From Dimorphilus gyrociliatus (Eukaryota > Annelida > Polychaeta > Dinophilidae), in NCBI GenBank assembly GCA_904063045.1, contig CAJFCJ010000005.1, positions 2,263,167 through 2,327,166 of the forward strand: 64,000 bases of DNA. Direction: 5' to 3'. Positions 1 through 12,072 of this stretch are shown here, piece after piece. A program made the position numbers and the translations under genes. The notes under the pieces were generated by a model, which worked only from the letters and a program-made list of their open reading frames with translations, was not told the DNA's origin and ran no database searches. How positions within the stretch are numbered: position 1 is the stretch's first letter; each line of letters begins with the position of its first letter.

Positions 1-2073
1 AACGTAAACGTATTTGTTAGAGTTACTTTGTTTAAGAAGTTTGCTGGGGCTTTCCGGCTCTTCATACATTTTACTGACTTCAAAGAAAAATGGAACAAGA
101 AAAGAACGTTTCCAGTAAGCTATAAAGAATATTTTATATACATATATCCTAATTTTGTTTTTCTGTTCAATTACAGCTGATATTTTGAATTTATTAACAC
201 CAATAACACTATTTATTGGTTGTTTATCTGCAATACTTATTATCTTCTTGAATAAAATGAAATTTAGAAATAAGACTATGAAGAAAGTTAGTTAATTTTA
301 CAATAGTCATTACTCGTCATCTTCAAAAACTGTTTTTTTTCCTTAAATAGGTTAAACAAGGTAATGAAATGACTGCATTTTCGAAAAAAAAAACAGTATA
401 TATTTCTTTCTCAAGATAATTTAAATTAATCTTTTTAGGTGAAACTGAAACTGGAATGGGAATGAAATGGGTAAAAAATAATATCTTTATTATTAAATAT
501 ATCTTTCCCCTGTTATGTGGCCAATATGATTGACGCTTATGATACAATAATTAGCGTCTTTTAAAGATATTTTTATATTATACAGCTTTAGTATCAATGA
601 AAAATGATATTTTTTTTCTGTTAGACTCCTACTGGTAACGAAAAAGTCAGTACATCTTCTTCTATTAATGGAAACACCGCCAGCAAGCAGGGTAAAATAG
701 TATATTTATATTTAAAGCATCTATCCCCTAATTGCATTTCGCTGCTACATTAACCTGAATTAATAGCAGACCCTTCGGAAGTGACGGATGAAGTATCGGC
801 GAAATCGGAAATGGTATCTAACGGGGGACAAAATGACTTGGTAAAATTAGTTTATTCTTCCTCTAACTTAGAACTTTTGTCATTTTTCTGGAACTTTTAT
901 CCTAAAAATAGTACAAAAGACCAACTCAACCTTTTAATGAGCTCTAATAGGTTGCCTTATTCTTTTTGTTTTTTTTTTCAAAGCAAGAGGGAATTGGTCA
1001 GCTGGCTTGTGATTGTGAAATTTCTTCAGAGGATGAAACAGTTCCCTCTGAAGAAATCATAGTCACAGAATCGATTGATCCTGTCTGTCCTTTAAATCCA
1101 AATCGGGTAGAAGACGACAGTTGTGACGAGACATTTCGACCATGCTCTGAAGAATTTTCCACAGGCGAAACTATTGGGCCTATTGACATAAACGATTTAG
1201 TTCAATGTTCAGCAATTGACGAGCCAAATAAAATTGGTATTGTATTCTTTTTTCTTTATGAGTTTTTTTTCTACAAAACTAAACTTGTGTTCTTTATCAG
1301 TTGGCCTAAGATCGTCTAGGCTTATGAAACTTAAGAAACAATTTAAAGGAACATTTGCTAGAAGCGTTGCTAAAATTCATAGAATGTACCTGAAAATTGA
1401 TAACGCAAATAGAGAAGAGCTAGCAGAGTATCGTGCAGAAATACGAAACGATGAAGATAGTACAACGCCTGCCAGTGGAACATTCACAAGCCTGTCTGCC
1501 CAAAATTCTCCCTTGAAGTTCATTACCCCCGTTAGTACCCCATCTGAATTAAAAAACTTGGAATTTTGTAAAGATTCCGACGAAAATGCAGACTGTCTTT
1601 GCGAAGAGAAGAACATCGAGCCAAACGACAAATTATTGAACAAAGACACCATCAGACAATTAACCCCTATGGAAAAATTTACCCACGATAGTAAATCTAA
1701 GGGAAAGGATATCTTTGTCCAGAATATCTGTTTCGGAGAAGAAGAGAAGAGCTTTTTTTGTGATTTAAAAGAACTTGAAAATTTGACAGGAGAGAAGATT
1801 GTCTTTGACGAAGTAGACGACGAAGAAGATGACGAAGATGATGACGAAAGTGACATTGAAGATGACACAATCGATAATTCTGATTCTGGTGAGGATAAGA
1901 TTGAAGAGTTAAGAAAGATTGCTAACGAGTATATTAAAGATCAAAGTGAAAACTTAAGCGCTAAAGAAATTTGGTGCGGAAAAGTTGATGATTCAACAGA
2001 TGTTAAAATATCCTATGATAATGACCTTTGGGAAACTCATATTGTTGAGAAAGATTGCCAAATAAGCAGTTGA
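1..2073 (+). CDS. 3' part of an unrecognised membrane protein with acidic tail
   Basis: I do not recognise this gene; its 5' end lies before the window. Exons inferred: 1-114 (or 118), 177-286, 625-691, 770-840, 984-1236 and 1301-2073 (stop TGA). From exon 177-286 on, all phases agree. Exon 177-286 encodes a hydrophobic segment (LTPITLFIGCLSAILIIF) followed by basic residues, which looks like one membrane span with a stop-transfer sequence. The roughly 420 residues after it are hydrophilic, Ser/Glu/Asp-rich, with a basic stretch (around 1310-1400) and a very acidic run at 1805-1875. The first exon (FKKFAGAFRLFIHFTDFKEK) is open only in frame 1 and ends in phase 0 at the GTAAGC donor, which does not join the membrane exon in frame. 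Topology (type I, cytoplasmic tail) is inferred. The tail exons are well supported as coding; function is unknown. Confidence 0.55.
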
Positions 2074-2888
2074 AATGAAAGAAATTATTTCTTTCCCTCT
2101 TTTTTTTGCTAATAAAACAAGCAAAAAAAAGACAAATTATTTGATTTAAATCATTTTTCTTTGATAATGATCTTGAATTGAAGTAAATACCTCATAAGTT
2201 CGAAGTAGTATCCTTATTAATATTATTATTATTATTAGTTATTATTTTGCTGGGTTTCTTCTTTATGCCCTTGTCGGAATTTGTTTTAAAAAAAAAACAA
2301 GTTACCTTATTACAGTTAAGAGTGTTCAGGTTTTTTCTACATGTAATTAATCTTTATGGCGGAAAAGAAATTGTTGGTTTAGTTCATTATTTGCTTAACA
2401 AGTGGATGACTATGCAAAAAGTTAATAATTAGTGTTATTTTTTTTCTAAATCACTAAATAGAAATGTATGTTGGGCAATTTTGATGTAATTGTTAATTTT
2501 TTATTTAATTTCACAGGTTGTGTCGTATATTCGTCGTTTCTGTTAAATAAGCTTGCTTGAGTGTGATCACGGAATAAAGTTTTTGTCATTAGATTCTAAA
2601 TAGAACAAATAGAACAAATTGAACAAATTCTTTTTAATATTAAATGATGATTAAATAGCATACGATGGAAAAACATTGATATCAGTGTTGAAAACTATGC
2701 CATTGGCCTATGAAAAGTTTAATTTTAGAACTAGTCTCTAAATGATAACGTTTTAAGATTCCATGAACCATGCATAAATATTAACTTGGAATGTATAAGA
2801 GGAGCACGAACCATATTTTCATAGATGGCGCTCTAAACTGTCACGTGGTTATTTTTCTCAGCTTCAATTGGTTACCAACACTCCTAAG
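2074..2888. other. Intergenic gap between the acidic-tail gene and HEXIM-like gene
   Basis: AT-rich, with a short ATT/TTA run near 2220-2240. No coding region with family similarity is visible. The TTTTCTCAG at about 2853-2861, just before the HEXIM-like start, could be a splice acceptor for a 5' UTR exon. Confidence 0.4.
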
Positions 2889-3452
2889 ATGATTCATGAA
2901 AACGTTGCACTGGCGTCACAACGCCGTTCGACGGAGAGAAGTTCACACCAACCGATCACATTCAACCAACAGTCGTTAACCAGTACGAAAAACGAAAAGA
3001 GAATAATGTCGACTGACTTGAAAAGGTTAAGGAAGCGTAGACAGCGAACTAAAGGTAACCCTTCTAGAAGGCCTTCAAAAAAGTTATTTTGTAAAGAAAA
3101 TGGTAATATTCTAGTTCGTTCCATGCCGTCAAAAGCACCCTGCAATTCTACTCAATTTATTATGGAAGACCGCGCTGAAGAACCCGACTCCCGCGGAGCC
3201 TCGCCTTTATCGAACGTTTCGTTCGATTTGGAAACTTTCTCTGAAGTTAGCTATATTGATTTCTTCAAAAAAGACTTTGACGAAGAGTATGCGAATGCCA
3301 GGCATACCGCTTTATCGAATTTGGACAAACATTCTTTAATAGCTTATATTCTTTCGTTAGAGGAGCGAGTACAAAAGAGTTGTGATGAAACTCTAAATGA
3401 ATTGGAAGACGTCAGGATGTTACATCAAAAACAGAATGCTGACATAAGTTGA
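2889..3452 (+). CDS. HEXIM-like P-TEFb inhibitor, divergent, intronless
   Basis: HEXIM proteins bind 7SK RNA and inhibit the CDK9/cyclin T kinase P-TEFb in the nucleus. This 187-residue single-exon protein shows the HEXIM parts in order: an arginine/lysine-rich region (residues about 40-65, including RRPSKK as in the RNA-binding arginine-rich motif), then KAPCNSTQFIMED, which aligns with the PYNTTQFLMDD motif, then an acidic/Ser linker, then a helix with DFDEEY...SLIAYILSLEERV that matches the first part of the HEXIM coiled coil. In the PYNT motif Tyr is Cys and Thr is Ser. The second half of the coiled coil is short, so the protein is smaller than human HEXIM1 (359 residues). Start chosen at the first ATG (2889); the frame is open upstream to a TTG. 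A second in-frame ATG at 3006 is possible. Identity is by motif recognition only. Confidence 0.7.
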   Translation: MIHENVALASQRRSTERSSHQPITFNQQSLTSTKNEKRIMSTDLKRLRKRRQRTKGNPSRRPSKKLFCKENGNILVRSMPSKAPCNSTQFIMEDRAEEPDSRGASPLSNVSFDLETFSEVSYIDFFKKDFDEEYANARHTALSNLDKHSLIAYILSLEERVQKSCDETLNELEDVRMLHQKQNADIS

Positions 3453-4741
3453 AAGTAATTAACTTGAAAAAAGATTTAAGATAAAAAATGTTAGTATTTT
3501 CTGGTTAATTGTAAATAATTTTTTGTAAACAAACAAGTTTTTGTGAATATTGTTTATATTCTGTCTTTAATCGAACACATTCACTATACAGTTTTGCCGT
3601 TTTTCAGCTTGGAAAGAACAATAAGTACGCTTTTCGAAATCATCCTGTTCCGAAAAGGGAGATGAAAAGCGAGTAAGGTAGGCCTTATAGTGGCCAATCC
3701 TAATTTATCGATAAATTATTTCAATCGATAAGCTTGATTTTACAGAATGAAAAAAAGCCATCGATAAACTGGAAAGGCACGTGGCTTAGAAATTACAGAA
3801 CATATGGTATTTGTGTTTATATGATCAATATGTTTTTTTCGTTACCATCAATGTTTTCTTTATAATTGTAAATTTTTCGTTTACAAATAAGATATTTAAA
3901 AATATATAAATAACAGACATGTAATAATAAAAAGAACTTTTAAAAGGCTACTACTCAACCAAGTTACAACAGAGTGGGAAGATCAGTAGTGAAAAAAAAA
4001 ACATAATAGAATATTACTCGGGGAATCGACGGTTCCGAAGTGTTAAAATTAAAATATTCCATTCTCGTGTAAGTGAAAAGCCCAACAGGTTCTTCGTTTT
4101 TTAATATTATTTTCTTTTCGGCATGTAAATATAACTAGGCGTGGTATTATTTTGACTTTAGTTTATTAAGGGAGGCAAGCAATTTGAAGATATTGATTTG
4201 TTTATGCTTTGACCTATTTTTACTGAAATATAATACTGACTCCTTATTTTCATTCTTTATGATTTCCATCTTTGAATACAAGAGATGAACATGCAAAAAA
4301 CAATTTTATATTTTTGCTCTACTTAACGACTAAGTAGATGGGGAAAAAGGATTAAAGAGGTTTTTTTGGTTAATAAAGTAACGTTACTATTTTTGTCTCG
4401 ATGACGCCAGCAAATAACTCGATGCTGCTATTGATAAAGAACTCGGTCACCGCAATATGGCGTAATTGTAAGATTAGCATATAAAATCGTCGTAACTCAG
4501 TTGAAACCCTGTTGAATAATGATTTTACTTGATTACATCACCGTAATGTAACTTTTCATAAGGCGTAGGTGGTTTTATACTGTATGAAAGAGTCTTAGGA
4601 AATGACATAGAAGTGTAAAGCGCTTTCTTCTTAGCTATTGATTTCGCGAATGCTAAGAAGCGCTTTAAAGCGTATTTTTTAAAAGAGAAACAAAATAGCA
4701 TTTTCTGCTAAATATTTCCGGTAGGCAATTGCTCTTCCAAA
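3453..4741. other. Intergenic gap with clustered ATCGATA motifs
   Basis: No coding region is seen. A CCAAT sequence (about 3694) precedes three ATCGATA-type sites at 3704-3715 (12-bp palindrome TTTATCGATAAA), 3723-3730 and 3760-3767. The rest is AT-rich and includes the 5' flank of the ARL6IP5 gene. Confidence 0.4.
3704..3767. promoter_or_regulatory. Cluster of three DRE-like ATCGATA sites
   Basis: Three copies of ATCGATA lie within 64 bp, one in a perfect 12-bp palindrome. In insects TATCGATA is the DREF/BEAF-type promoter or boundary element; whether this organism uses it is unknown. The nearest start codon is about 1 kb downstream (ARL6IP5). Functional role is inference. Confidence 0.3.
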
Positions 4742-5405
4742 ATGGAGATGAGAAAAAACGTTATCGAATTTGCTCCTTTAAGATCTATGAATGACTTTGT
4801 TTTAGAAAAGGCGAGGTTTGAAATGCCTAACTTATCAAATCCTAATAAATGGGCCAATCGCGTCATCAATAACTTGTTATATTACCAAAGTAATTATCTT
4901 CTATCAATTATAGCCGTATTTTTACTTGTTGGGTATGAATAATATTATTTAAACGCTTTAAAGAGATATTTATAGTATTCTCTTCTTCTAGATTGTTACA
5001 TCCAGCAAATATGCTAATTGGAATCGGATCATTTTGTGTAGCATTCGCAATTGTTAAATATGTAAAACAGAATCATTCTTCTCGAAATTTTCGAAAATCC
5101 AAGTTTAATGGTTTACTTCTCTTAGGATTAGGAGTTTTACTGATCTTTCTCTTGGGATCCATTTTGACCTTTCTATTTGGCATTGCCCTACCGTTATTAC
5201 GTAAGTACACAACAAAGAATAGTAAAACGGAGGAAGATTATTGAATGATTCATTCTTTGTTTCAGTTGTAATTATTCATGCATCGTTGAGATTGAGAAAT
5301 ATAAAGAATAAAGTAAATAATGTCAAGGAGTTTGTTGGACAGAAGAGAACACCAATGGGTGTTTTATTAGAAACTTTGGAATTGGACGATTCCTTAGCTA
5401 TTTAG
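4742..5405 (+). CDS. ARL6IP5: ARL6IP5/PRAF3-type PRA1 family protein
   Basis: PRA1-family ER membrane protein; in vertebrates ARL6IP5 (JWA, GTRAP3-18) shapes ER tubules and restrains export of the glutamate transporter EAAC1. Exons 4742-4932, 4992-5200 and 5266-5405 join in frame to about 179 residues, close to human ARL6IP5 (188). Family signatures: an N-terminal PLRSMNDF segment, KWANRVINNLLYYQSNY before the first hydrophobic stretch, two further hydrophobic blocks, and the C-terminal ASLRLRNIKNK...KRTPMG block that characterises PRAF2/PRAF3. Start is the ATG at 4742. It sits head-to-tail 580 bp before SNX25. High confidence in family; ARL6IP5 rather than PRAF2 is likely but not certain. 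Confidence 0.88.
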
Positions 5406-5984
5406 GATAGGAGAAATAGAATATCTACAAAAGAAATTATACTTTTACCAATTTTTATGAGAAATTACATTTATGTGATCATATTTAAAGATTAAAATCT
5501 TAATTTTTACAATTGTTAAAGGAGTCCACCATCTACAAGATTTATTTCGCTCTTGAAACGGTTATCCTTCTGTTGTACTTAATTTATTTATTGCAAATCA
5601 TAAAATTAATTAATAACTTATTGATTAGATAAAGTATTTTAATTAATAAATGCTGTTTTTAATGTATAATTGTTTTCCAATATTGCGCAATTTGCGGACT
5701 ATGAACATATGGAGGAATTAGGATACATTCTAAATTGTGTATGAAGAATATTGGTGGATTAATAATCAGATAGAATGAGAAACTTGTTGCATTTGAAACG
5801 TTGATAATTCTTGAATTAAAGTAATAGAGATTAAAATAAGAAACAATAGCATCAAGATGATTAAGAATTGTATATGAAACGAGATTGATTTGTTGTGGAA
5901 TTATCGCTCAGGGCACCTCCGACCGATGGTCAGGTGACATATCGCAAGAAACAATTTAAAAAGTGAATTTCTTCCCTAATAACT
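5406..5984. other. Gap between ARL6IP5 and SNX25
   Basis: AT-rich spacer with no visible exon. A GC-richer stretch around 5905-5935 just before the SNX25 start is the likeliest promoter/5' UTR, but no clear element was recognised. Confidence 0.35.
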
Positions 5985-8900
5985 ATGATTACGCCACGAT
6001 TCATAATCCTTTCTATTATTTGCCTATTATGTGCATTATTTCATAATTATATAATATGGATAGTAACAAATCTTCTTCATATTGTTACATTTATGACAAT
6101 ATTCTCATTGGGTGTGATTCTTGCACTCTGGGTAGTAAATGGGAAATGTAAAAGATACAGACCGAAAGCAGTAGAAAATAACGAAGAAATATTGTCAATT
6201 GTGCAATCTATAATGGTGAAAACATTACGAATATATTAATAATAAAGAGATTGAGATTTTTTTTAAAAAAAACAGAATATCTATAAATATTTTTCTTTTC
6301 AGAAAAACATTGTTAGTTCAGGAGATTTACAAAAGAAACAAGTCATTGTCTCACGTAAAATAGACGATATATTAAATGATTTATTCGATTTAATATGCCA
6401 AGATTTCATTCTAAATTGGTATTCGGATTTGGCTAAGGATAGTGCAAAATTTTCAAGTATTGTACAATACAATCTTTGGTTGGTATTTGAAAGATTTTAT
6501 AGGAAATTGGAGAAATTAGACGTTGTAACTTTCCTCACCCAAGATTTCGTTAATACCCTATTAGTACATTTTGCGGATTCTCGTGTTGCAAACAAAAAGT
6601 ATATACTAATCCCTTTATTAATAAAAGTTCATCAGGTATTATAAAAAGAAATAATAAAAAATATTTATCGTTAATAAAGATCTAAAGAATATAATGGAGA
6701 GAAATTCGAACTACACTCATGGCTGGAAAATGATGAGACAGAAACAACGTTGCTTAGGAATATAGCTCACGTATTACTTTATCAGCTACTTCCTGAAGAG
6801 CATTATGACTTGAAACCACTTCGTTATTTATTAAGAGAAATAGTAACGGTTAATGGTAAGAGAAATACAAAATATACTTGCTAGAATAATAGTATATAAA
6901 GCATATTAAATTTTTGAACAGTGCTAAAATCATCTGTTGATTATCTGTGCGATCCTCACGTTATTAATTCATTCTTATTATCTTGGTTGAAGCATAGAAA
7001 AAATATTCATTTTAAACATACACGCTATTTTTCATACGCCGCAACATATGAGGAATTTTATACAATTATTGAGAAGTGCGAAGATCTAGAACAATTAAAA
7101 TATCTTCGTTATAAGATAATGACAGAAATAATGGATGTAACTGCCATAATAAACATTCAAAAACATCAAGGTGTCGATACACATGACGATGCCCTACCTC
7201 GTACGAAAAGTAAAGGTGATTTATTAAGATCAAGGAATTTACCTAGATACCTGAATCAGGTTTGTTTTTTTAAAATAACAACAACATAGAGTGGGAGAGA
7301 GGAAAATGATACATCTATGTGATATGTTCTGCTTTTAGTTAGGTGTTGCTAAGTCACAATGTGAAAAGAAGATTTTCTCGCTTGGAGGTAAGGATTACGT
7401 TCGTAGGGAAAAGAATGCTGCCAAAAATGAAGTGGTAAGGGAGTTGAAAAATAAGAACTTTTACTCTAAAAGCTTTCTCTTAAGTTAATGTTTAAACTAA
7501 TAATTAACAGACGGTTTTGCCCTTCGATAAGATAATGAAAACAAATTCGGCTCGTCAATGTTTTATAAATTATTTAGAGAATGAGGCTGCTAATCATAAC
7601 GCTCCTGTTCTCGTCTCTTTCTGGGCAGCTATACAAAATATGAGTTTATCCTCTAAAAAGAATTGGCATGTAATGGGCACGGAAATTTATACTCAGTTCG
7701 TATCGTCATCAAATTCCCCAATTAGAATGCTTTTAGATAGATCTTGTCTAAAACAAATGCAAGCGTTTCTAACGGGCGATCACGTAAGGCTCAGAAATTA
7801 ATCTAAAACAAAATTCTTCTTAATTCTATTTTTATCATTATGAAAAGACTGCAGATGCTTTTTTCAAAGCTCAGAACGAAATCTTTATATACTTGAATAG
7901 AAAACACTATTTATCATTTATAGTAAGCGATGATTATCATCAATACGTTGATGATAAAAACGAGAGCGTTTTAGAACGGTCAATAAGAGTTTGTAAGTAA
8001 TAAGAAAACAAACATTAAACTATATAATAGCTTGATACCATGGTCGTAATTATAGCGAATTCCGAAGAACTAATAGATAGTATAAGAATAGCTGAACATA
8101 CGTCAAATGCTCAGAGAAGATTGCAAGAGATTAAGGAAAAGATATCGAACAAAACTGAGGCATTGAAGGCACTTTCCTCAATTCAGCATACTAATGAGAC
8201 AAGGGTACTAAAATCGCCTATATTTAAAAATACATAGACATTTCATTAATTTCTTTTGTACTACGTTGTCTATTTTTAGATGAAGAAGATAATTGATAAT
8301 TTACATACTGAGACTAAAGAATTAAAAGAAGAAGAAAAGAGATTAGAACTTCATTTAGAAAGAATTGATTTATGGATAGATAACTTTGAAAATTTTAAAG
8401 CTCAAGTTTACAATGTCGAGGTATTATTACTGTTACTATACATATATACATATATTATGTAACACAATGTCTATTATAAGGTTATCGTTGAGGATAATAA
8501 ACAATTAATATGGGCTTATATATCAATTAATGTCATGGAAGGTAAAGATTCTAGAGGATGGGTTATAGGTAGGACACTTGAAGATTTTAAAGCTTTCTAC
8601 GATCAAATAAAATTGGTAAATATAATATTAAAATACAAAAGACATTACAAAAAGTAGAAAAGCAGATGTAATATATTTTTACAGTTATATCCTAATCATA
8701 AAATTTGTAAAGAGACTAAACAATCCGCCTTTCAAATGGCAAAAAGTAAATTTCGCCTGAATAAAATTGATGACAAAGCTTTAGAATCAAAAAAGAATGA
8801 GCTAAATGAAATTTTGCAAGTAAGAAAAGAGTTGTGTTATTTTTATAAATTTTATTTGAATATTTATATCGTTAACTACAAGTTTTCTCCATTCTTATTT

Positions 8901-10199
8901 ACTTAAATATAGAATGTTGTTGGAGATAAACATTTGGCATTGAGCGAAATATCATTAGCCTTTTTCTCTCAGACGCCGGAACTTTTAAGGGGGGATTCAA
9001 ACATTAGAGAAACGGAAAATAAATTCTCCTTGGCTAAATTATTCAACAGTTTTCAAATTAATCGAACTGAATACGACGAAGACGAAGACGATATTAATGA
9101 TGAATTATTCTGCGATAATCCAGATAGTCACAATAGGTTGTTTTTTTTTATGATTAGTTTTATTTTTTATTGTTTTTTATCAATCTATTTTTAATTAGTG
9201 ATAAAGAAGATTACGGAAAAGATTGGATTGCGCAACCTATGTACAGTCTCATAGCCGAAGTGTTTGAGTTATCTGGCGTTTCTAAATGGCTTAGAAGAAC
9301 CCTTATATCGTTTGTTCAAATAACCTTTGGAAGATCAATAAACAAGTATGGATACTTTAATTGAGTCTCAATAATCTTTAATTTCTTTACAAATTATTTA
9401 ATACTAAAAGGCAATTAAGAGAAACAATTAAATGGCTGTACAGCGAAGATATGGTACTATATTATCTATTAACGTTCAAAGAAGCTCTCTGGCCAGATGG
9501 AGAATTAATAACTGCGTCTGCTCCGTGCAGTAATGAGGAAAAATTAGCCATAAGGAATAAATTGAAATATATGCTTTTAAAAAATATTCCAGGTAACCAA
9601 GATAATAATAATTCAATAAGATTAAAAGATTATTCCTTTTTCTTTTTTAATTACTTAAATACATTATTAATAAAGATGTGGCTAAAAACCTTATTGGACC
9701 TGATAATGCTCAGAAAGGATTGGTAAAAATTTTTGAATTATTGCAGGATGTGAAACTAAACAAGCACTTATTCTACGTAAGTTTATTTTTTTTTTCTTTT
9801 TAATGGTCAAATTGTTGGATTATAGGACTTGATTACTGTGCTATTTTTTTTTTGTTTTCGATATATAAGCGCTTATAAAGCCTGTGTTTAAAAAAAAAAG
9901 AACTTTAAATCAATTATACCACATATTCAATGTGTTTTTGTGTTATTGATGAATAACTTTCAAATCTCTTACAAATACGCGTATGCTAAAACACCTGTGA
10001 CATGTGTCTAATAATCTAACCTAGAGGGGAGACCAAGCCTATTATTAAAATATGGTGCTTTTTTAAAATTTTTAATTAACAAAATCTCATATTCTTTCAG
10101 ACTATGATTGAAATATTACTGAGGAAGCTGTTCCCTGATGTGTTCCGTCTTAGATCTAGCCAGCGCCTACCTATACCTACTACATTCGAAGAATATTAA
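5985..10199 (+). CDS. SNX25: Sorting nexin 25 (PXA-RGS-PX-nexin C)
   Basis: Endosome/ER-associated sorting nexin of the SNX13/14/19/25 group; SNX25 is reported to promote degradation of TGF-beta receptors. Sixteen exons: 5985-6215, 6303-6635, 6702-6855 (start uncertain), 6922-7259, 7339-7434, 7511-7783, 7848-7992, 8056-8204, 8280-8420, 8481-8615, 8685-8819, 8913-9136, 9199-9345, 9411-9592, 9676-9776, 10101-10199. They sum to 2883 nt, a 960-residue protein. Order: two N-terminal hydrophobic segments, a PXA domain (about residues 85-270), an RGS-like domain (about 300-420), a coiled coil with ALSSIQ, a PX domain, an acidic linker (YDEDEDDIND), and a nexin C domain with KWLRRTLISFVQITFGRSIN. The block LGVAKSQCEKKIFSLGG and the C-terminal block match SNX25 better than SNX13/14/19. 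The acceptor of exon 3 (GAGAG) lacks a pyrimidine tract, so that boundary is the weakest. Confidence 0.9.
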
Positions 10200-10368
10200 T
10201 TGTTTCAGCTCTTTTCTTATTTTATTAAAGCTAAGACGGTAAAAAGCAAAAACAGTTATCTTTATATAATACAGAACTCCAAAATGTCTTCGTTTTCAAT
10301 TAGAAAAATTATTTACTAATGAAAAAGTATTCTAAGACGTTACAAGTATGCATTTAATAGGTAAGATT

Positions 10369-11674
10369 CTACCACAAGCCGGTCGAATGTCCTCCTGGAG
10401 GTTGACGACGTCTTTGTACAGGCTAAAAAAATAAACAATATAGTAATTTAGTTGTTTTATTTGACAATAAAATATCTATCTACCTCTTCTTTTTCACCAT
10501 CATTATAAGTTTCACCAGTTATTGGATTGTAACCTCCTGTAAAAGTCACGTAATATTGAAATCATGTTAATTTACAAATTTGTTAGAATTCTATAAAAGC
10601 GTTATAAACGACAAAATATAAAATCCTATCCATCCACACCTCTTTGCTGCTTCCCAAATTTCCCCTCGTTAGCCTGTTCGGAACCGCCCAAAATAGGATT
10701 TGATGATTCTGAAAATTGAATATACAAATAATGCCTTTTTCCATTACAACATCAATATGTAAAAATTAAAGCAGCCCAGGATTATTATTTGAAGAAAGCC
10801 TCAAGCAATATATAAGTAATTCCGCTAAATTCACCTCTCATTCTTCGACGATTATCAACAGCAGCTTCGAAAGGAGTGCGATTATCCTCCTTCCATGGAG
10901 AAGTTTTCTCCGGTGCCTTAATATTCATCTCATTACCATCTTGTAGTTGGTTGTTAGTTGCCAAATTTTCGTTATCGTCTATGGTGTGGCAAGGGGATAG
11001 CAAAAAAGCACAAAAAAAAGATCATTTGCAAATCATGCCATACTTACTCCGCGTGATTACATGTCAAAAAAAAATACGATAAAATATTTTTTAAGGAACA
11101 TAAACGTGCACTTTTACTAGACACAATCAGTATTTGTATGCTTTTTTGGTCAAAAGCCTAGTAGAAAGCCAATTGTTATCGCAGTCGCGCGTTCCCATAC
11201 TACTCAACTCACCTAAAGATCTAGCTCTCGAAGCTGGTTCCGAATTTTCCTCTGTCCCAAAGATGTTGCTATGCGAATTGTTCACTGGCTTTATCGGCTT
11301 TCTAACACTAGACTCATCTCCACCGAAAATATTACTTGTAGCACCACCAGGAGGTTGCAAAACTCTGGTATAGAAATAAAAAAAAATATAATATATTCAA
11401 ATTTTTTTTTTTTAAAACGTTAAATCAGTTGTGTAAAATATTTGAAATATATTTTTATAAGTATAGACTAACGTTTCAGCTCAAATAAATATATATCAAT
11501 TATTTACAAAAGAATATTCAAATAGGTGTACATTCCTTTGGCCGGCATTTTGGTTTAAGAAAAAACCTCATTTTGCTTTTGATTTAACGATTCAAATAAT
11601 CTAAAATTGTACGATAAAAACCTCGAAGTTGGCTTCGAAATATCTCCGCCTTGGTAGCCGCCGGTATAAGACAT
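10369..11674 (-). CDS. Jupiter/HN1 family microtubule-associated protein
   Basis: Member of the Jupiter (Drosophila)/JPT1-JPT2 (HN1, HN1L) family of small, disordered, microtubule-associated proteins. Six exons on the minus strand: 11622-11674, 11213-11364, 10835-10978, 10640-10708, 10484-10536 and 10369-10422 (stop), summing to 525 nt and 174 residues. Signatures: the TSRVLQPPGGATSNIFGG block, a second SHSNIFGTEE repeat, a GYNPITGE motif and a C-terminal QPPGGHSTGLW block. The start is the ATG at 11674, giving a 16-residue leader before RVLQPPGG, as in the family. A GTGACGTCAC palindrome lies about 90 bp upstream of the start and may belong to its promoter. Orthology to JPT1 versus JPT2 cannot be assigned. 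Confidence 0.87.
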
Positions 11675-11763
11675 ATTTTCAAATTAAAATTGATATTACT
11701 CGCTCCCTTTTAGGATATAAAAAGAACTGGCAAATGCTAAGGTTAGCTGAGAAAATACCTGAT

Positions 11764-11773
11764 GTGACGTCAC
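11764..11773. promoter_or_regulatory. CRE palindrome upstream of JPT
   Basis: GTGACGTCAC contains the full CREB/ATF consensus TGACGTCA. It lies about 90 bp upstream of the JPT start codon on the minus strand. Binding is inferred. Confidence 0.45.
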
Positions 11774-12062
11774 AAGCCACAGTGAGAATCCCGAACTCAC
11801 TTGTGAGATTTGAAAACGACATTTATTTTATAGGATTTTTTTTACTCTCTTACATTAGCAACTAAAATTTGAAAATATTTTTTAATTTGTCAATATGAAA
11901 CTTTTGATTTGAAAAAAAACCGACAAAAACGTGCATTTTGTTTAAAATTATGAAAAAAAACAGTTCAAATAGAAAGTATAGTTCTTTTCGTATAATTTAG
12001 AAAATATTATTCGAGAATACGTTGTAAATAAACAAAGTACTTTTGTTAAAATATGTGAAGTA

Positions 12063-12072
12063 GTGACGTCAC
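12063..12072. promoter_or_regulatory. Second CRE palindrome
   Basis: Second copy of GTGACGTCAC, 300 bp from the first and with the same following bases (CAA). It is a candidate distal CREB/ATF site for JPT or HIVEP. Confidence 0.35.

Noticed and set aside
1377-1868. Long serine-rich minus-strand open frame
   Set aside because: It is the antisense of the acidic Asp/Glu codons of the plus-strand gene; poly-Ser arises from GAC/GAT/GAA complement.
5535-5985. Possible extra upstream SNX25 or separate short exon
   Set aside because: Several short frames but no donor/acceptor pair in a phase that fits, and no similarity.
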